DNA of 64,000 nucleotides from Salminus brasiliensis (lineage: Eukaryota > Chordata > Actinopteri > Characiformes > Bryconidae): contig NC_132893.1 of NCBI RefSeq assembly GCF_030463535.1, positions 23,850,782 to 23,914,781 on the forward strand, written 5' to 3'. A program made the position numbers and the translations under genes. The notes under the pieces were generated by a model. It did no database searches and was not told the origin of the DNA. It was given only the letters and a program-made list of their open reading frames with translations. Below, piece after piece: positions 28,109 through 48,127 of this stretch. The stretch's first letter is position 1. Every line of letters begins with the position of its first letter.

Positions 28109-31100
28109 CTGCAAAACAACATACACAGTAAAGGCCAATCTGACAAACAGTCTGGCAAACATGGCAGACTGCTTCTACTGTACTGGCTATAGACTATTTC
28201 CAGCTTTTGCAACTATCACATGAATGAAATTGAAAGCAATGGCCTTTTGAAAGAGCCAGCATCAATCAGCTGCGATAATTTGATGCCCATTTGCAATAAC
28301 ATGCCATTTTGCTTCATATCAGCCATACAACGGGCACTTGTCAGAGAGCTCTCATGTCAGACCAAATGGAGCATGTGATGGTCTATTGTCAGCTGACTAT
28401 CAGAGGATGCTGCCTTGGCCGCCTGTGAAGCATCAGGGCCCAGACCACTGTGAAAGAGAGCTTTTATTCGAAAATCGAATTAAGCCTAATTTAAATTAGG
28501 TGCCAGCAGACAACTGGTTTCCATTTAAAACAGACTGTTTATATTTGTGTCACAGTTGAAATGCGAATCAGTAAGCAACTCATCGTCAAAAAGATTCTGA
28601 AAAAGGAAGTCCAAAAGTATATCATTCGAACTAAGCAATAAAACAAGTTGTTTTGCATTTGTGTCGCAAACACAACATAATTTACATCTCCACCTATTCA
28701 GACTACAGCAGTTTAGCTCCGCCCACTCACACTAAAATTAAAAGGGGAGTTTCACCCTGACTGATTTTTAAATGAGGTACAATGCAGACCAACAAACTGG
28801 AACGGACTTCATTTACATAAATCAGTCTTAAAGGAATAGTAACAAAAACTTCTTATTTCATTTTGATTGAGAAAAGAGAAGTTGGAAAATAATCATATGA
28901 AAATGAATTTTGATGTTTTTGGTATTCAAACCCAAACCATAAATGTTTAAAATGGAGAAATAAACAAAATACAAGGCAAATGTAAGATATGGGCTGTTTA
29001 ATACAATGGGTTTCAGGTTTTAGTTGAAAAATAACATATTAATGATGCATCAAATTTCTCCTGTTCTCAAACAAAAAGCCTTTTCAATGGTTGAATCCAC
29101 TGAAAAGTCCTCCAGTTCTCTTTCCCTAAGGCCTGCAGAGATAATCGCTTATAGTTAGACTGGTGCCTGAGTCTCTGGGCTGAATTTTAAAGATAAATGA
29201 GGTTACAGAGTGAGCGGGGCCAATCATGTTTTAATGGTGCTCAGTGAAATTGTGTGCTCTACACAACAAAACCAATTTACAGCAGTTATGTGTTTGTATG
29301 TGTTAGCTGATTACAGTTACTGGAGCAAGGGTGCATTCCTGCTCTAAAGGAAGTGCATACATAATTACTGCCCCAGCGCTAATAACGTTTTTCCTGTGAT
29401 AATTCCCTGACTGACTCGCTTCCGTAACCCCAACAGACTGGGTTTGGCGACAGCCGTAAAGCAACCCAAGCACTTCAGCTATTTGCCTTCTAACCCTCAG
29501 CACACAAATGCTATGCTGGTTGGGCAGCCATGTATAATATTCAGATTGGATTTGTCTATTTTTACAACAGAATTCTGGGTTTAGATAAGCTTGTGATTGT
29601 TACTCAGAAATAAACATATATGGGTCACATTACAAGGCCCTATTGAGACGGAAACACGGATTTACATGGGGAGGTGTAGTAATTAAATTTTACTACAGGA
29701 CATCTGGAACATATATGGCCGATTCGGACGAGATAAGAAATATTGGCATTAATGACAATGACTTATAGTAGTTTAGCAGCTACATCTTGATAACACATAT
29801 GCTACACAGAACTGCTGCGCCTCTGAGAAGCCCTCGGCTCATCTTCTGGATTTATTTTTATACAGAAGGTAAAAACATGGCTCATTTGAATAGGACTAAA
29901 ATCACTGAGAAACTATGGGCTATAGGGCTTATATCGCCTTGAAGAATCCCAGTATTAACAGTTAGCGTCCGATTCCTATCCTTAAACTGGTTGTAAATTA
30001 AAGTAAATCAGGTGAGCTGATGGTGGAACTGACCACATCCATACATTGGCTGGAGTTCACAGAGAAGTTAGCAACCAAACCTGTGCTCTTCTAACCAACA
30101 TATGAAAAACAACCCATTCTGGATAATGTGTGTTTATTTGTTTTGATCCCAATGTTACATAGTGTTTTTTCCAGGCAAAAACACACTTACTGTTTTAATA
30201 AATAAACAGAAATGCACTCATATAGAAACTGTGGGCCGATGCTGATACTTTCTATGCAGCCTACATATCTGCAGATGCTTATCCATAAACATTTATTAAT
30301 GTTTAATCCACCTGAGTTAGCATTACAGACAAATAACAGAAAAATAATTAGAATATTGCTTTTGAAAGGTTATAAACGCTATAAAAGGAATACACTGCAG
30401 CAGCCAAGCATTATCTTAAAATTTTACCCCACTGGAGTAAAAGAAATACATCCTCAAATATTGTTTAAAATATCATTCACCTCTGTTACATGTTGGAAGT
30501 TTTAAGCACTTATCTGCCCAGTTTACCTATTACCATTTTCTACCTGCTAGCTACATAGAACCGAAGAACCACTCAATCACCACTTGCGCTGCCTACATAA
30601 GAGTTTGTCCTCCACATCCAAGCACACACACGTGCTTGGAGAAGGGGGCAGCCCTGGCTGCGGCTACCTAGGGAGCAGTTGGTGGTTAGGCACCATGCTC
30701 AAGGTCATTTCAGACGTGTCCTGTCAGTTCAGGGGATCGAACCAGCGACCTTCCAGTCACTAAGCTACTTCTCTAACCTTCAGGCCACGGCGCTACCAGG
30801 CTTACCAGGCAGTCCAGGGAGTTGGGCCAAATCCTAGCCACTAGACTGCACCAGCAGAGAAGACTTGTAAAGCATCACCAACACCATTGGACAGCTTAAC
30901 ATGCTTAGAAGAGAATGCTAACGGATGATCCTGTTACATTAGCTATCAGCCCCACACTGGCTTGAAATGTACTTACTGGGGGTAGGGGAAGAAATGTGGG
31001 GTATCTCGCCCCAACCAGAGGCTGCTGCACCCACACAGATGCATTCATAATGTTCAAGTCATTTTTGTTACTGCCTCAGACTTTTGCACAGTGCTGCTTT

Positions 31101-32306
31101 TTTCTGCATTACATATGTGCATATTATTATATTATATAGTGTAGGGAAAATAAAGCTCCTTCATTTCGTTGAAATCAAAGCAATCCTATAAGTCAAAGAC
31201 ACAACAACCAACCCCTCTACACAAGCCATTCAACCTTTACATCTATGTTCTTCCAAAAATCTTTTCAGTACTGCAAGGAGTACACTGAGAAGGATCTACA
31301 TGCCCTGGCAGAGTTTATGACCAAGAGGTTTAATAGCCTGAGGTGGAGGCGAACCACTGTAGTCTCTATCTATTTAAGAAAGGAGTAGTATTTAAGAAAG
31401 GAGTAGGCCCTCTCAATCAATGCCATGCCGTACACTCCTTTCCATTCTTGCCATGTCGTTCCAGTCTGAGTAAAGCACAGCTTCATCATCACATCATCAC
31501 ATCATCATCATGAGGCTTGTCATGTTTACACAAGTTTAATCATCCTGAGGCAGCTATTTGCAAACCAACCCAGCCTTGCTTTAAGAAACAACAACAAAGA
31601 TACACCCTTAAACCCTGTTAAAAAGTCTGTAGAGCGTGAATAACTGTTTTTAATTATTTGTAGGTATTAATAAAGATGCTGTAAAAACAGGTATTCTGCA
31701 TAAGTGCCTGGTTTTCTCTAATACCAGATGTATCATAATTCAGAAAAGTCATTTAATAAAAAACAGTGACTTCAAAAAGTGCATTATAAATAAGCCTCTT
31801 GTTTTTTTTTTTTTTTTGTTGTAAATGCTTTTCACCTTTATTAGATTACAGGACATCTTTTTACAGTCCTTACACCACTGTATTAAGATGTATCTAACTT
31901 TCTGAACTCTTTGTTCTTTATAACTCATATTTGCATTATTCTGTCTTTTGTTTTGTTTTATTTATATATCTGTATTATAATGATAATGCTGTATTTGATG
32001 TACTCTTGTTTTTGCTATTCTTACTACTTTTGTTCGGCTGCAATGTGGGACAATCTATCTATGTATACAATTTAAATCACAGCTTCTTTGTTTTTGTACA
32101 ATGATCTTTGCAGTCCTTAAGAAATGCATGCAAATGAGTCAGTGTAGAAGGCTTTCTATTACTTCAGATTTCCAAAACGTTTTAGTTTGTTATGTGTTTT
32201 ATGCTTTACACCAGTACCTTTCACTGCAGATTAAGGCATTTTTTCATTGAATAGCTTATTCTTTATAAACGAAATGAAATGGTTGGTTGTTGCAAAAATC
32301 ACCTAC
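28109..32306 (-). other. First introns of sytl2; no gene seen
   Basis: About 4.2 kb without a convincing reading frame. It contains the tRNA-like SINE at 30625-30805 and LINE-3'-end-like AT-rich DNA around 31040-31170 and 31800-32060, with a T run at about 31801-31817. A short CATCAT run is at about 31486-31510. I take it as intronic DNA of sytl2. Confidence 0.5.
30625..30805 (-). repeat. tRNA-derived SINE, minus orientation
   Basis: The reverse complement gives an A-box-like TAGCTTAGTGACTGG and a B-box-like GGTTCGATCCCC at the expected order and distance, within a compact GC-rich segment. This is characteristic of a tRNA-related SINE head. It is not a tRNA gene, since the acceptor stem and anticodon arm do not fold. 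Confidence 0.55.
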
Positions 32307-32600
32307 CTGTTGAAACATGACTCCCTGTTCTTGTTCCAGCACGCTGCATATTTTAGAGTGAAAGGCACCAGAATCTTGGAGCAGCCTGAGAAAAGCGTAA
32401 GTGAGCTCTAATCTTCTTAATCTTCTAAAACCCAGTAGATTATGAACGTAAACAGAGTTAGATAGAAAAGGTTACCTTGGGGGGTCCCTCTTGTCCCGTT
32501 TTAACTCCAATTTGGTACCAAGAAAGTAAAAAAATAAAAATAAAAAATAAAAGTGGATGAGTGGAGCTGAGCTCGTATAATATGACTATATGATATGATA
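32307..32600 (-). other. sytl2: Two candidate non-coding 5' exons of sytl2
   Basis: On the minus strand, TTTTCTCAG opens an exon at 32385 that ends at 32307 with CAACAG|GTAGGTG. Further upstream CCCCAAG|GTAACC closes an exon at 32476 whose start may lie between 32500 and 32700. Together with the acceptor at 28109 they form a plausible 5' UTR chain. This places the sytl2 start about 1 kb from the arrb2 start. The evidence is splice consensus only. Confidence 0.45.
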
Positions 32601-33053
32601 ATATGATAAACCCCCTCAGACAGAGCAGCGATACGGTATTCCTCCCAGCATCTGAAGAGCTCTTTGCTTATCAGAAACTTGGAGCTGTGACTACAAACAC
32701 CACAGCTGGTCTCAGATCAGCGTTAAAGGGCAGACAGGCCGTGCCTTCACTCAGATCCACCCCTCAGTGCTGATTGGCTCTTCTTTTTAGCGCTGATTTG
32801 AGATCAGTGGGCTCCTACGGTGCGACATTTCAAAATAAAAGCCTAACAATTTCTCTAAGTAAAACCAGACATAACGACTTGGGGTTCAATCACATAGACA
32901 AACAGACAGACAGACAGACTGACAGACACATACATAAACAGATAGACAGACTAAGATCCACTCAACTTTCTGTAGATTCCTCTCATATAGAGAGAAAGGC
33001 AGCAACGTAGATAGATAGATAAATGGATTGATGAATTGACGTGCAAATTATAC

Positions 33054-33054
<1 letters not shown>

Positions 33055-33108
<54 letters not shown>

Positions 33109-33240
33109 AATCAAATCAAATCAAATCAAATTTTATTTGTCACATACATAGTAATACACAGTATAACTTGCAGTGAAATGCTTTTTTGACAGTCTGCCCA
33201 CATCAAAGCTATTCAATAAGATCTAAATTTAAACTAAACT
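33055..33240. repeat. TA microsatellite and dispersed repeat tail
   Basis: A (TA)n run covers about 33055-33100. It is followed by CAAAT repeats and TTTTATTTGTCACATACATA, ACACAGTATAACTTGCAGTG, a tail common to many fish repeats. AT-rich simple sequence continues to about 33500. Confidence 0.6.
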
Positions 33241-33559
33241 TTAACTTAATGAAATAAAGTGCAAAAGTGCAAAAAAAGTAAAATAAATAAAATAAAAGTT
33301 ACATTTAAGTTAAAAAATAAAATATAATAATATGAAAATATAGAAATATAGAAATATAAGAAGCAAAAAAAATATATAGTATATATATATGTAAAAAATA
33401 TAATATAGTTATATATATTATTTAATATATATTTTACATATATTTATTTAATTTATTTACATTTATATTTATTTATTTAGATATATATTTGTCTACATGT
33501 ATGTCTGTCTATCTATCTTTATAAAACCTATATATATCTAGTTTTAAGTGTGTGTAAGT

Positions 33560-33767
33560 TTTATTATGAAGGGTATTCTGTGTAGAGGCGCTGCAGACTG
33601 CGCTGTTTCCGCTCCGCACAGCTGCTCATCGTCGCTGGCGGGTCTGGGTCTGGGTCTGGGTCTGGCGGAGCTGCTGGCTACAATAACGCTAGATGTGTTT
33701 TACTGCACAACATCACGATTAAGCGCTACGAGTTCCCGATCATCTGACGGCCACATTCTCCCTGGAT
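33560..33767 (+). promoter_or_regulatory. arrb2: 5' UTR and promoter-proximal region of arrb2
   Basis: This segment directly precedes the arrb2 ATG at 33768 and stands out from the AT-rich flank by its GC content and CpG dinucleotides. It carries a short GGGTCT tandem repeat (about 33637-33665). The transcription start cannot be located from sequence. Confidence 0.4.
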
Positions 33768-42250
<8,483 letters not shown>

Positions 42251-43160
42251 GCCATTTCTACTCCCACATGTTCTTTTTTTTCCCCCTCCCACTCAACCCA
42301 GAAACTCACAAAAACCACCAACTAATCCACCCAAACGAACAATATCGCTCATTATCAAACTCTCGTCTAAGCTTCATGGCATCCCTTTGGTGAGGCAGTA
42401 TTTTACCCACTTCTTGGCTGTATTGTTCAAAGAAAAAGAGGACTTTTTTGGAGATGCTGAACATTTTCTACAGTTAAAAAAAGGATTGAATGAAAATCTT
42501 AGGAAAGGTGCTAAAGAGCTTTAGAGCTTTGAAAATGGGGGGACAAACACCACAGAAAACTTATCACTCATCTCATAAGCAAATTGTGAGCTTACGTGCT
42601 GCTTCTGCCAACCTTCAGTGGAAAGAAAAGAAAAAAAGCAGATAAGATTTGGAAAGATGATCCAAATTGAAAGAACCTATGCTATTTTGTTGTTCTGTGA
42701 TCTTCTAAACTTGATTTTGAAATGCCTTTTTTAAAGCTTAATTTCCATGTATGTGTTAGTAAACATTAGTGAAGAGTTCTTGATCACCAGTTATAACGGA
42801 AACATAACGAGCAGCTGATCATATTGGGCATCCTGGGCAGAACAATGTTGCACAAGCCTCATCGCCCTTTACAGCGTTTTACAAAGACAGCCTTTTGAAA
42901 CAGCTAAGCAGTTCCGCATGGTTTAATACTAATGTGACTTCTGTTTGTGTTCTCCATGGCATACTGTATCCAACCCTCAGGTATACAGGCTCCTTCACTC
43001 ATTCTCTCACTTATTCATTCATATCAGTGCTGATATGGAGTGTGCTACATTGGTGCTGTAAAGACCGTCTATGGCTGTGTTTGCATTTGAAGGGTGGTTT
43101 TTACATTGCCATTCAGCACTGTATCAGTCTGGTGTAAATAAAAGTGCTGCTTTTGGTTAA
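42251..43160 (+). other. arrb2: 3' UTR of arrb2
   Basis: It runs from the stop codon to just past an AATAAA at 43137-43142, about 0.9 kb. Reading frames inside it are short and unlike proteins. Confidence 0.65.
43137..43142 (+). terminator. arrb2: Polyadenylation signal of arrb2
   Basis: Canonical AATAAA about 890 bp after the stop, followed by a TG/T-containing stretch. It is the best-placed signal on the plus strand in this interval. Confidence 0.6.
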
Positions 43161-43684
43161 AATGAAATTTCTGCCTGATAAATAGAGATTGTCTCAGATT
43201 TAAAAGAAAAGTATAGTCTTCATCTTCATGTTAATACAGGTTTATTAATTGTGAAAAACATTGTTTTCCATTTACATTTTTTTGAATTTCAGAATTTATT
43301 TAATTTTTTAAATAAAACTGAAAATAATCCAACCCCTGCCTTTTTTCATTGAATGAAATAATGAGCATTATTTTATTTTTTTTTACACTTTTTATTGGAC
43401 AATACAACTGACAACTGAATTATTTTTCATATCATTTGTAGAAAAAGTTCCTTTGTTCTACAGTTCTTTTGAAGGCACATTATTCGTAAACTGATTTAAA
43501 AGGCCACTGGTTAGTGAGTATTTATTCATTCATTTTTGTTTGGCAGAGGCAGATCAGTTGAATCCCTCTGAATGATTCTTGGGCCGTGGGTAGTCGCACA
43601 CATCTGCCGACAAGACCCCCCACCATGACGTCTGTTCTGTCGACCAGCAAAGCGATTCCATCTAATAGGAAGAAAGGTGGGGAT

Positions 43685-44460
43685 GAGGTGAGTGGTGATG
43701 ATCTGACACCCTGGCCTCAATAATGCTCGTCACTGAATGCAATCAAATCCTTACAGCAATGCTCCAAATTCTAGTAGAAAGTCTTCCCTGGACAGCAGAG
43801 GCAGCTACCCCAGCAAAAGCATGATAAACGCCTACAGGAGCTTTATGAGATCCCATTCTAAATCAATAGGGATTTGTATGGAGTTGGTCCTATAACAGCG
43901 TCCACTCTCCTGGAAATGCTTTCTATGAGATTGCCTGTGGGATGTTTTGCACTAGTCATTCAAAAGAGGATTTGTAAGGTCAGATACTGCTTTTGGGACG
44001 GGAGAGCCTGGCTCACAATCTCCATTCTAGTACATTCCAAAGGGGTTGGATGGGGTTGAGGTCAGGGCTGTGTGTGGGCCAGTCAAGTTCTTCCATACCA
44101 CACAATTGCCCAAGCATGCCTTGGATTGAGCACTGGGGCAGTCAAGTTGGAACATAAAAGGGCATTCACCAAACTGTTTCCACAAAGTTGAAAGCATACA
44201 ATCATCTAAAATATCGTGATGCTGAAGCATTAAGATTTTCCTCCATTGGAACCAAGAATTCTAGGCCAAACCCTGAAAAAACAACCCCATAGCACTGTCC
44301 CTGCTCCTCCAAAATTTTAACTTGGCACAGTGCAGATAACGTTCTCCTGTCATTCGCCAAACCAGACTCGTCCATCAGACTGCCAGATAGGGAAGTGTGA
44401 TTTGTCACTCCAAAGAACATACTTTCAGTGCTCCAGGGTCCAGTGGCTGTGTTCATATAA
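43685..44460 (-). pseudogene. Degenerate Tc1-like transposon with transposase remnant
   Basis: The left part (about 43685-43830) matches the MITE family seen in the sytl2 introns. From about 43870 the minus strand resembles a Tc1-like transposase. Near 44456-44202 the frame has residue patterns such as VTNHTSL, DESGLAN and FSGFGLEFLVPMEENLNAS. These correspond to the conserved segment with the catalytic DDE context and the FSG.G...P..G.LNA stretch. Coverage is partial and broken by frame changes, and terminal repeats are not clear. It is a dead fragment lying between the arrb2 3' end and the ATG16-like gene. Confidence 0.7.
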
Positions 44461-45036
44461 TGTATATTCTGGTGACCTTTATGTATTCATAGCTTTTCTG
44501 ATTTTATCATTTATATAATATGCCAAAACAAACTACCAAATGTCAGTCAATGGATTGTCATCATTTCTAAATTGTGAAAAGGTTCAAATAAGTTTCATGC
44601 CTGAGCAGGACTTAATTATTAGGTTTAAAATTACAAATATTTAAATGATTTAAATTAATATCTGGAAAGAAATTGTTTCTAGGTTTCTAGGATCTGTATC
44701 TAGGTTGTGGTCACAGCATTGCCTTTAAATGCTTTAATTGGCTATTATCCTTTGATTTGACCTACTACTAAAATGTGTTCACTATGAGTGTTTCATAGTG
44801 CATTACTAATATTGCAGTATATAAAAAAAACAAAGATCAACACCAACACTATGGGTCAGATTCCTTAATAGGGACAAAACTTAGTTTTGCACTATATTGT
44901 TCTTTCATTGGAAATTCTCTATTCAGTAGCCTAGTTCTGGACTAGATAGCATTCTATATGGAGACCACTACTCAAAGGGAAATGTGCTTAGACACTAAGG
45001 CTTACACTCTCAAATGCAACACTAATTGTGTTGTCA

Positions 45037-45042
45037 TTTATT
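45037..45042 (-). terminator. Candidate polyadenylation signal of the ATG16-like gene
   Basis: Minus-strand AATAAA (plus TTTATT), 170 bp past the stop that is read directly (45214) and 44 bp past the stop of the alternative frame (45086). Confidence 0.4.
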
Positions 45043-45213
45043 AATTTCAGTGATGCTACCAGTAACTTAAAATAAGTCTTGAAATTTACTTCACTTTTAC
45101 CCATGAAAATACAGAGAGTTTGGTAACCCGCCTTTGGTAGCTGCTGTTAAATGGGACATTGGGTCTAGCACTGGGCACACTTGCATGCATCTGCTTGTTG
45201 TTGTCCAAATTAT

Positions 45214-47665
45214 TTATCTGTTTTTCCAAAATGGCATAAAATCTCTTTTTTGTCTGATCCTGTAAAGTTACCAGTTTCTTTTCTTTAACACCAACAAGCT
45301 GCTGATTTAAACAGATTTACAGAAGACAGACATTTACCTTTCAAGAGTAGCATTGTGTTTATTAAGACGTTCAGCCTCTCCTCTCTTCTCTTCCAACCAG
45401 CGCTCAAGTAGCTCCTCCTTTTCCTGAAGTGTAACTGCAAGCTCCTTCTTTAGCATTTTGTGCTCCAGACTCAATGCTGCCAACTCTTTGGACTGACACT
45501 CCAGTCTATACTGATACTCTGACAGATCATCCTTCAGTGAGCACGCTCCTTTGGCCAGCACAACAGCTTCACTGCGGTAGCGGGCGACTCTACAGCAACA
45601 GGAGAACACACTGTGAAATAAGGACAACCTTTGTGACCAGTGTGAAAATACAGAGGTGTCTGATCTGTGGATTTACTTACTGAGAGTGACAGTACTGCAG
45701 CTCCGCCTCCCTGAGGTATAGATCACTGGTCAAGTCTGAGACTTTCTGTGCAAGCTGGAAAATAAAATTATTTCTCTTTATCACCAACCTGTGTGCAAAA
45801 GAGTTTGTAGTGATTTCATAATATCTGTAGTTTCAATACTGAGATTACTTCAGGGCATTATACATATTGCTGCTCCCCAACGAAAACCATGCATCTCCAC
45901 GTTTGGCCGTTTTGTGTTCTCTCCTCAGTTTAAACCCTGTAGCTGCTCTGTATACTGTGTAAATATTTATGGATGAATATTCCAAGTAATTCAGACATTT
46001 TTTTTGGTCTAAACTCTTAATTTACATTGACTTCCATTCAGAGTTAAGAACATTTTTGCCTTCTCCTTTAAAGTCACCATTCTGGAGATTCTTCAGCAAC
46101 AATATGCTATATCTTTTTATGCTATAGTGGCAAACAGCAATACTTTTAGCACTTTTTGCTAGAATATAAGCAATATATCCAATTAATATCCAATAAATCT
46201 TTTTGTAACTATGTTTTGTGCATTTTGCTAATGAAATCCAGGAAACGACAAATGGGAGAAATGCTATATCAGGATCTCTGAACAAATGGGTTTAGTCAAA
46301 ACCAGCTAAACATTTTAACATAGAACACTAGTATTCAGGTAGCCTAATGCCATAGACCTGATTAATAATACCCTAGTTGCCAAGTTTTAAGGGAAATGTC
46401 ATGATGATCTCAATATCCCTATCCTTGTTCAAAAACATTACAGGCAACAAATAACTAAAATATTATATAGTATGTGAAAATATTATAGATTATTACACAA
46501 GTACCATATAGCACCATATAAGTCTACAGTTTCTAACTGCATTACAAAGCATCTTTCTGTAAAAGACTGTGAATCAGTAAAGGCTATCCAGTCAATGGGG
46601 CGATATTGAAATTATAGTAAATGTGATACATTAAATTAGACAAAGGAAAGTCAACCAATATTAAGAGTTTGGAAAGGTCTAGAGTTACCAGAGAAACGTA
46701 GTGTTTACCGTGTTATTTGAAACATTTCATTTAAGAACATACCTCTCGTCTGTCATGCTCGGTCTCTTTTAACTCCAGATAAAGTTTTGGAGGGGCGTCC
46801 CCTTGAACCGGCCTTCTTGCTCTATTTTCAGTTGAACTGAAGGGTGAAAAACACAGAAAAACAAGCTGTGAACACGTCACAACAAAGTCAGAACATGAAA
46901 ACGGTTTTATCTCTGACCATGTCTTCTCAATTTACCTGTGCTTCTCCAAGTCCTCCCATAAACTCAGGTGGAGACTTAGCATGTCTTCTAACCTGGATAC
47001 TAACATTAGAAATAATAATAAATAAAATAAATAAAAATAAATAATAATGCAACATTCAAAAACCAGTGTATAAAAAAAATCTTGAAATACTACTCATTAA
47101 TATAAATATATATATATATAAAAAATATTTTATAATTTAATTTTTAATAATTTTATAATTAATTAATTTTAAAAACATGATAAACACACATGAAAGCCAC
47201 GCTACTATGAAATATTTTACTTTGAAATAAAAGCTAGATTTTTCTGAGCCAAACTAATTTGTGCAGTATTTATTTATAGCCAGGAATCATTCTCAAATAC
47301 ATTTACCAAAAAATATCAAATGTCAATTAGATATTTGAATATATAGTATCGCTATAGCCCTACACAATTACAGACAACAGATAAGAGATGAGCCTCAATA
47401 CATCAGGAATATGAACTCATTTAATAGTGTTTTATGGATTTAAAACACATATTTAGTTCCTGATATTATCTGGAATGCTATTCCATAGTTTAACAGCTAT
47501 ATAAGAAAAGCTTTACTGTGTGACAGTTAACCCCGTTTCTCCACACTCACCAGCAGGAGGATAGTCAGCTAGTTTACCTTTGGTGAAGAGTCCAGAGAAG
47601 GGGTCTTTCTGGGAGCAGTCCCTCTGAAACAGCTTGGCCCGCACGTGACTCTTCCACAGCTCCAT
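45214..47665 (-). CDS. Short ATG16-like coiled-coil protein without WD40 domain
   Basis: Six exons join in frame: 47665-47578, 46999-46936, 46836-46743, 45754-45681, 45589-45338, 45259-45214 (205 aa as read). The N-terminus MELWKSHVRAKLFQRD resembles the ATG5-binding helix region of ATG16 (W+..+...RD pattern). Residues about 85-190 are a continuous coiled coil. The segment ELLERWLEEKRGEAERLN aligns well with ELVTRWMAEKAQEANRLN of human ATG16L1, where ATG16 dimerises. ATG16 brings ATG12-ATG5 to membranes to direct LC3 lipidation. No WD40 exons occur downstream on this strand, where only 3' flank and transposon debris are found. The last exon reads out after 15 codons, whereas the +1 register stays open and protein-like to 45086, so a one-base difference is suspected. 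An ATG16L2 relative or a separate paralogue are both possible. Confidence 0.75.
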
Positions 47666-48127
47666 TACCTCGGTCTACTCAGAGGTTAGAGAGTTGTCCT
47701 TTCCACTCGTTTCTCCAAAGGCAATTCAATAAGACGACTTCGGAGCTAACCTTAACCTTAATTCCTCCTAAACACTTAAACCGAATAGCTTTAGTTCACA
47801 GCAGACACCAGCTCTCCATCCTCTCCCCCACAGCTGGTTTCGCGTTTTCCTGAAACGCAAAATGTCCCTCTCCGCCTGCCGTTACTGGACTGTCTGTGTG
47901 CGTGTTGCTTTGTTATGAGGTTTGTTTATAAAACGTTGTATTAAATAACATTAGTATTAATGTATCCCGTCTTCTAGTCGATGTAAGTGACCTGTAAGCT
48001 ATCTTTCCATGGTTTGTTGTCGTTGGTTTTCCGCTGAAGCTCTCGGAAACACTGTGGTGGGCGGTTGCTAACCGTGCTGGTTCTTCTGTGTTTTACCTTT
48101 AGATGAAGTAGATAAAAGTCTCTGGAA
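47666..48127. promoter_or_regulatory. Head-to-head promoter of the ATG16-like gene and med11
   Basis: Only 462 bp separate the two divergent start codons. The segment is moderately CpG-containing and has no TATA box at a convincing place. Such spacing suggests a shared bidirectional promoter. The transcription starts are not known. Confidence 0.55.

Noticed and set aside
45338-45627. Single-exon coiled-coil gene starting MSLFHSVF (CCDC89 was considered)
   Set aside because: The N-terminal part is intronic (acceptor GCTGTAG at 45590); the exon belongs to a six-exon gene, and the sequence fits ATG16 better than CCDC89.
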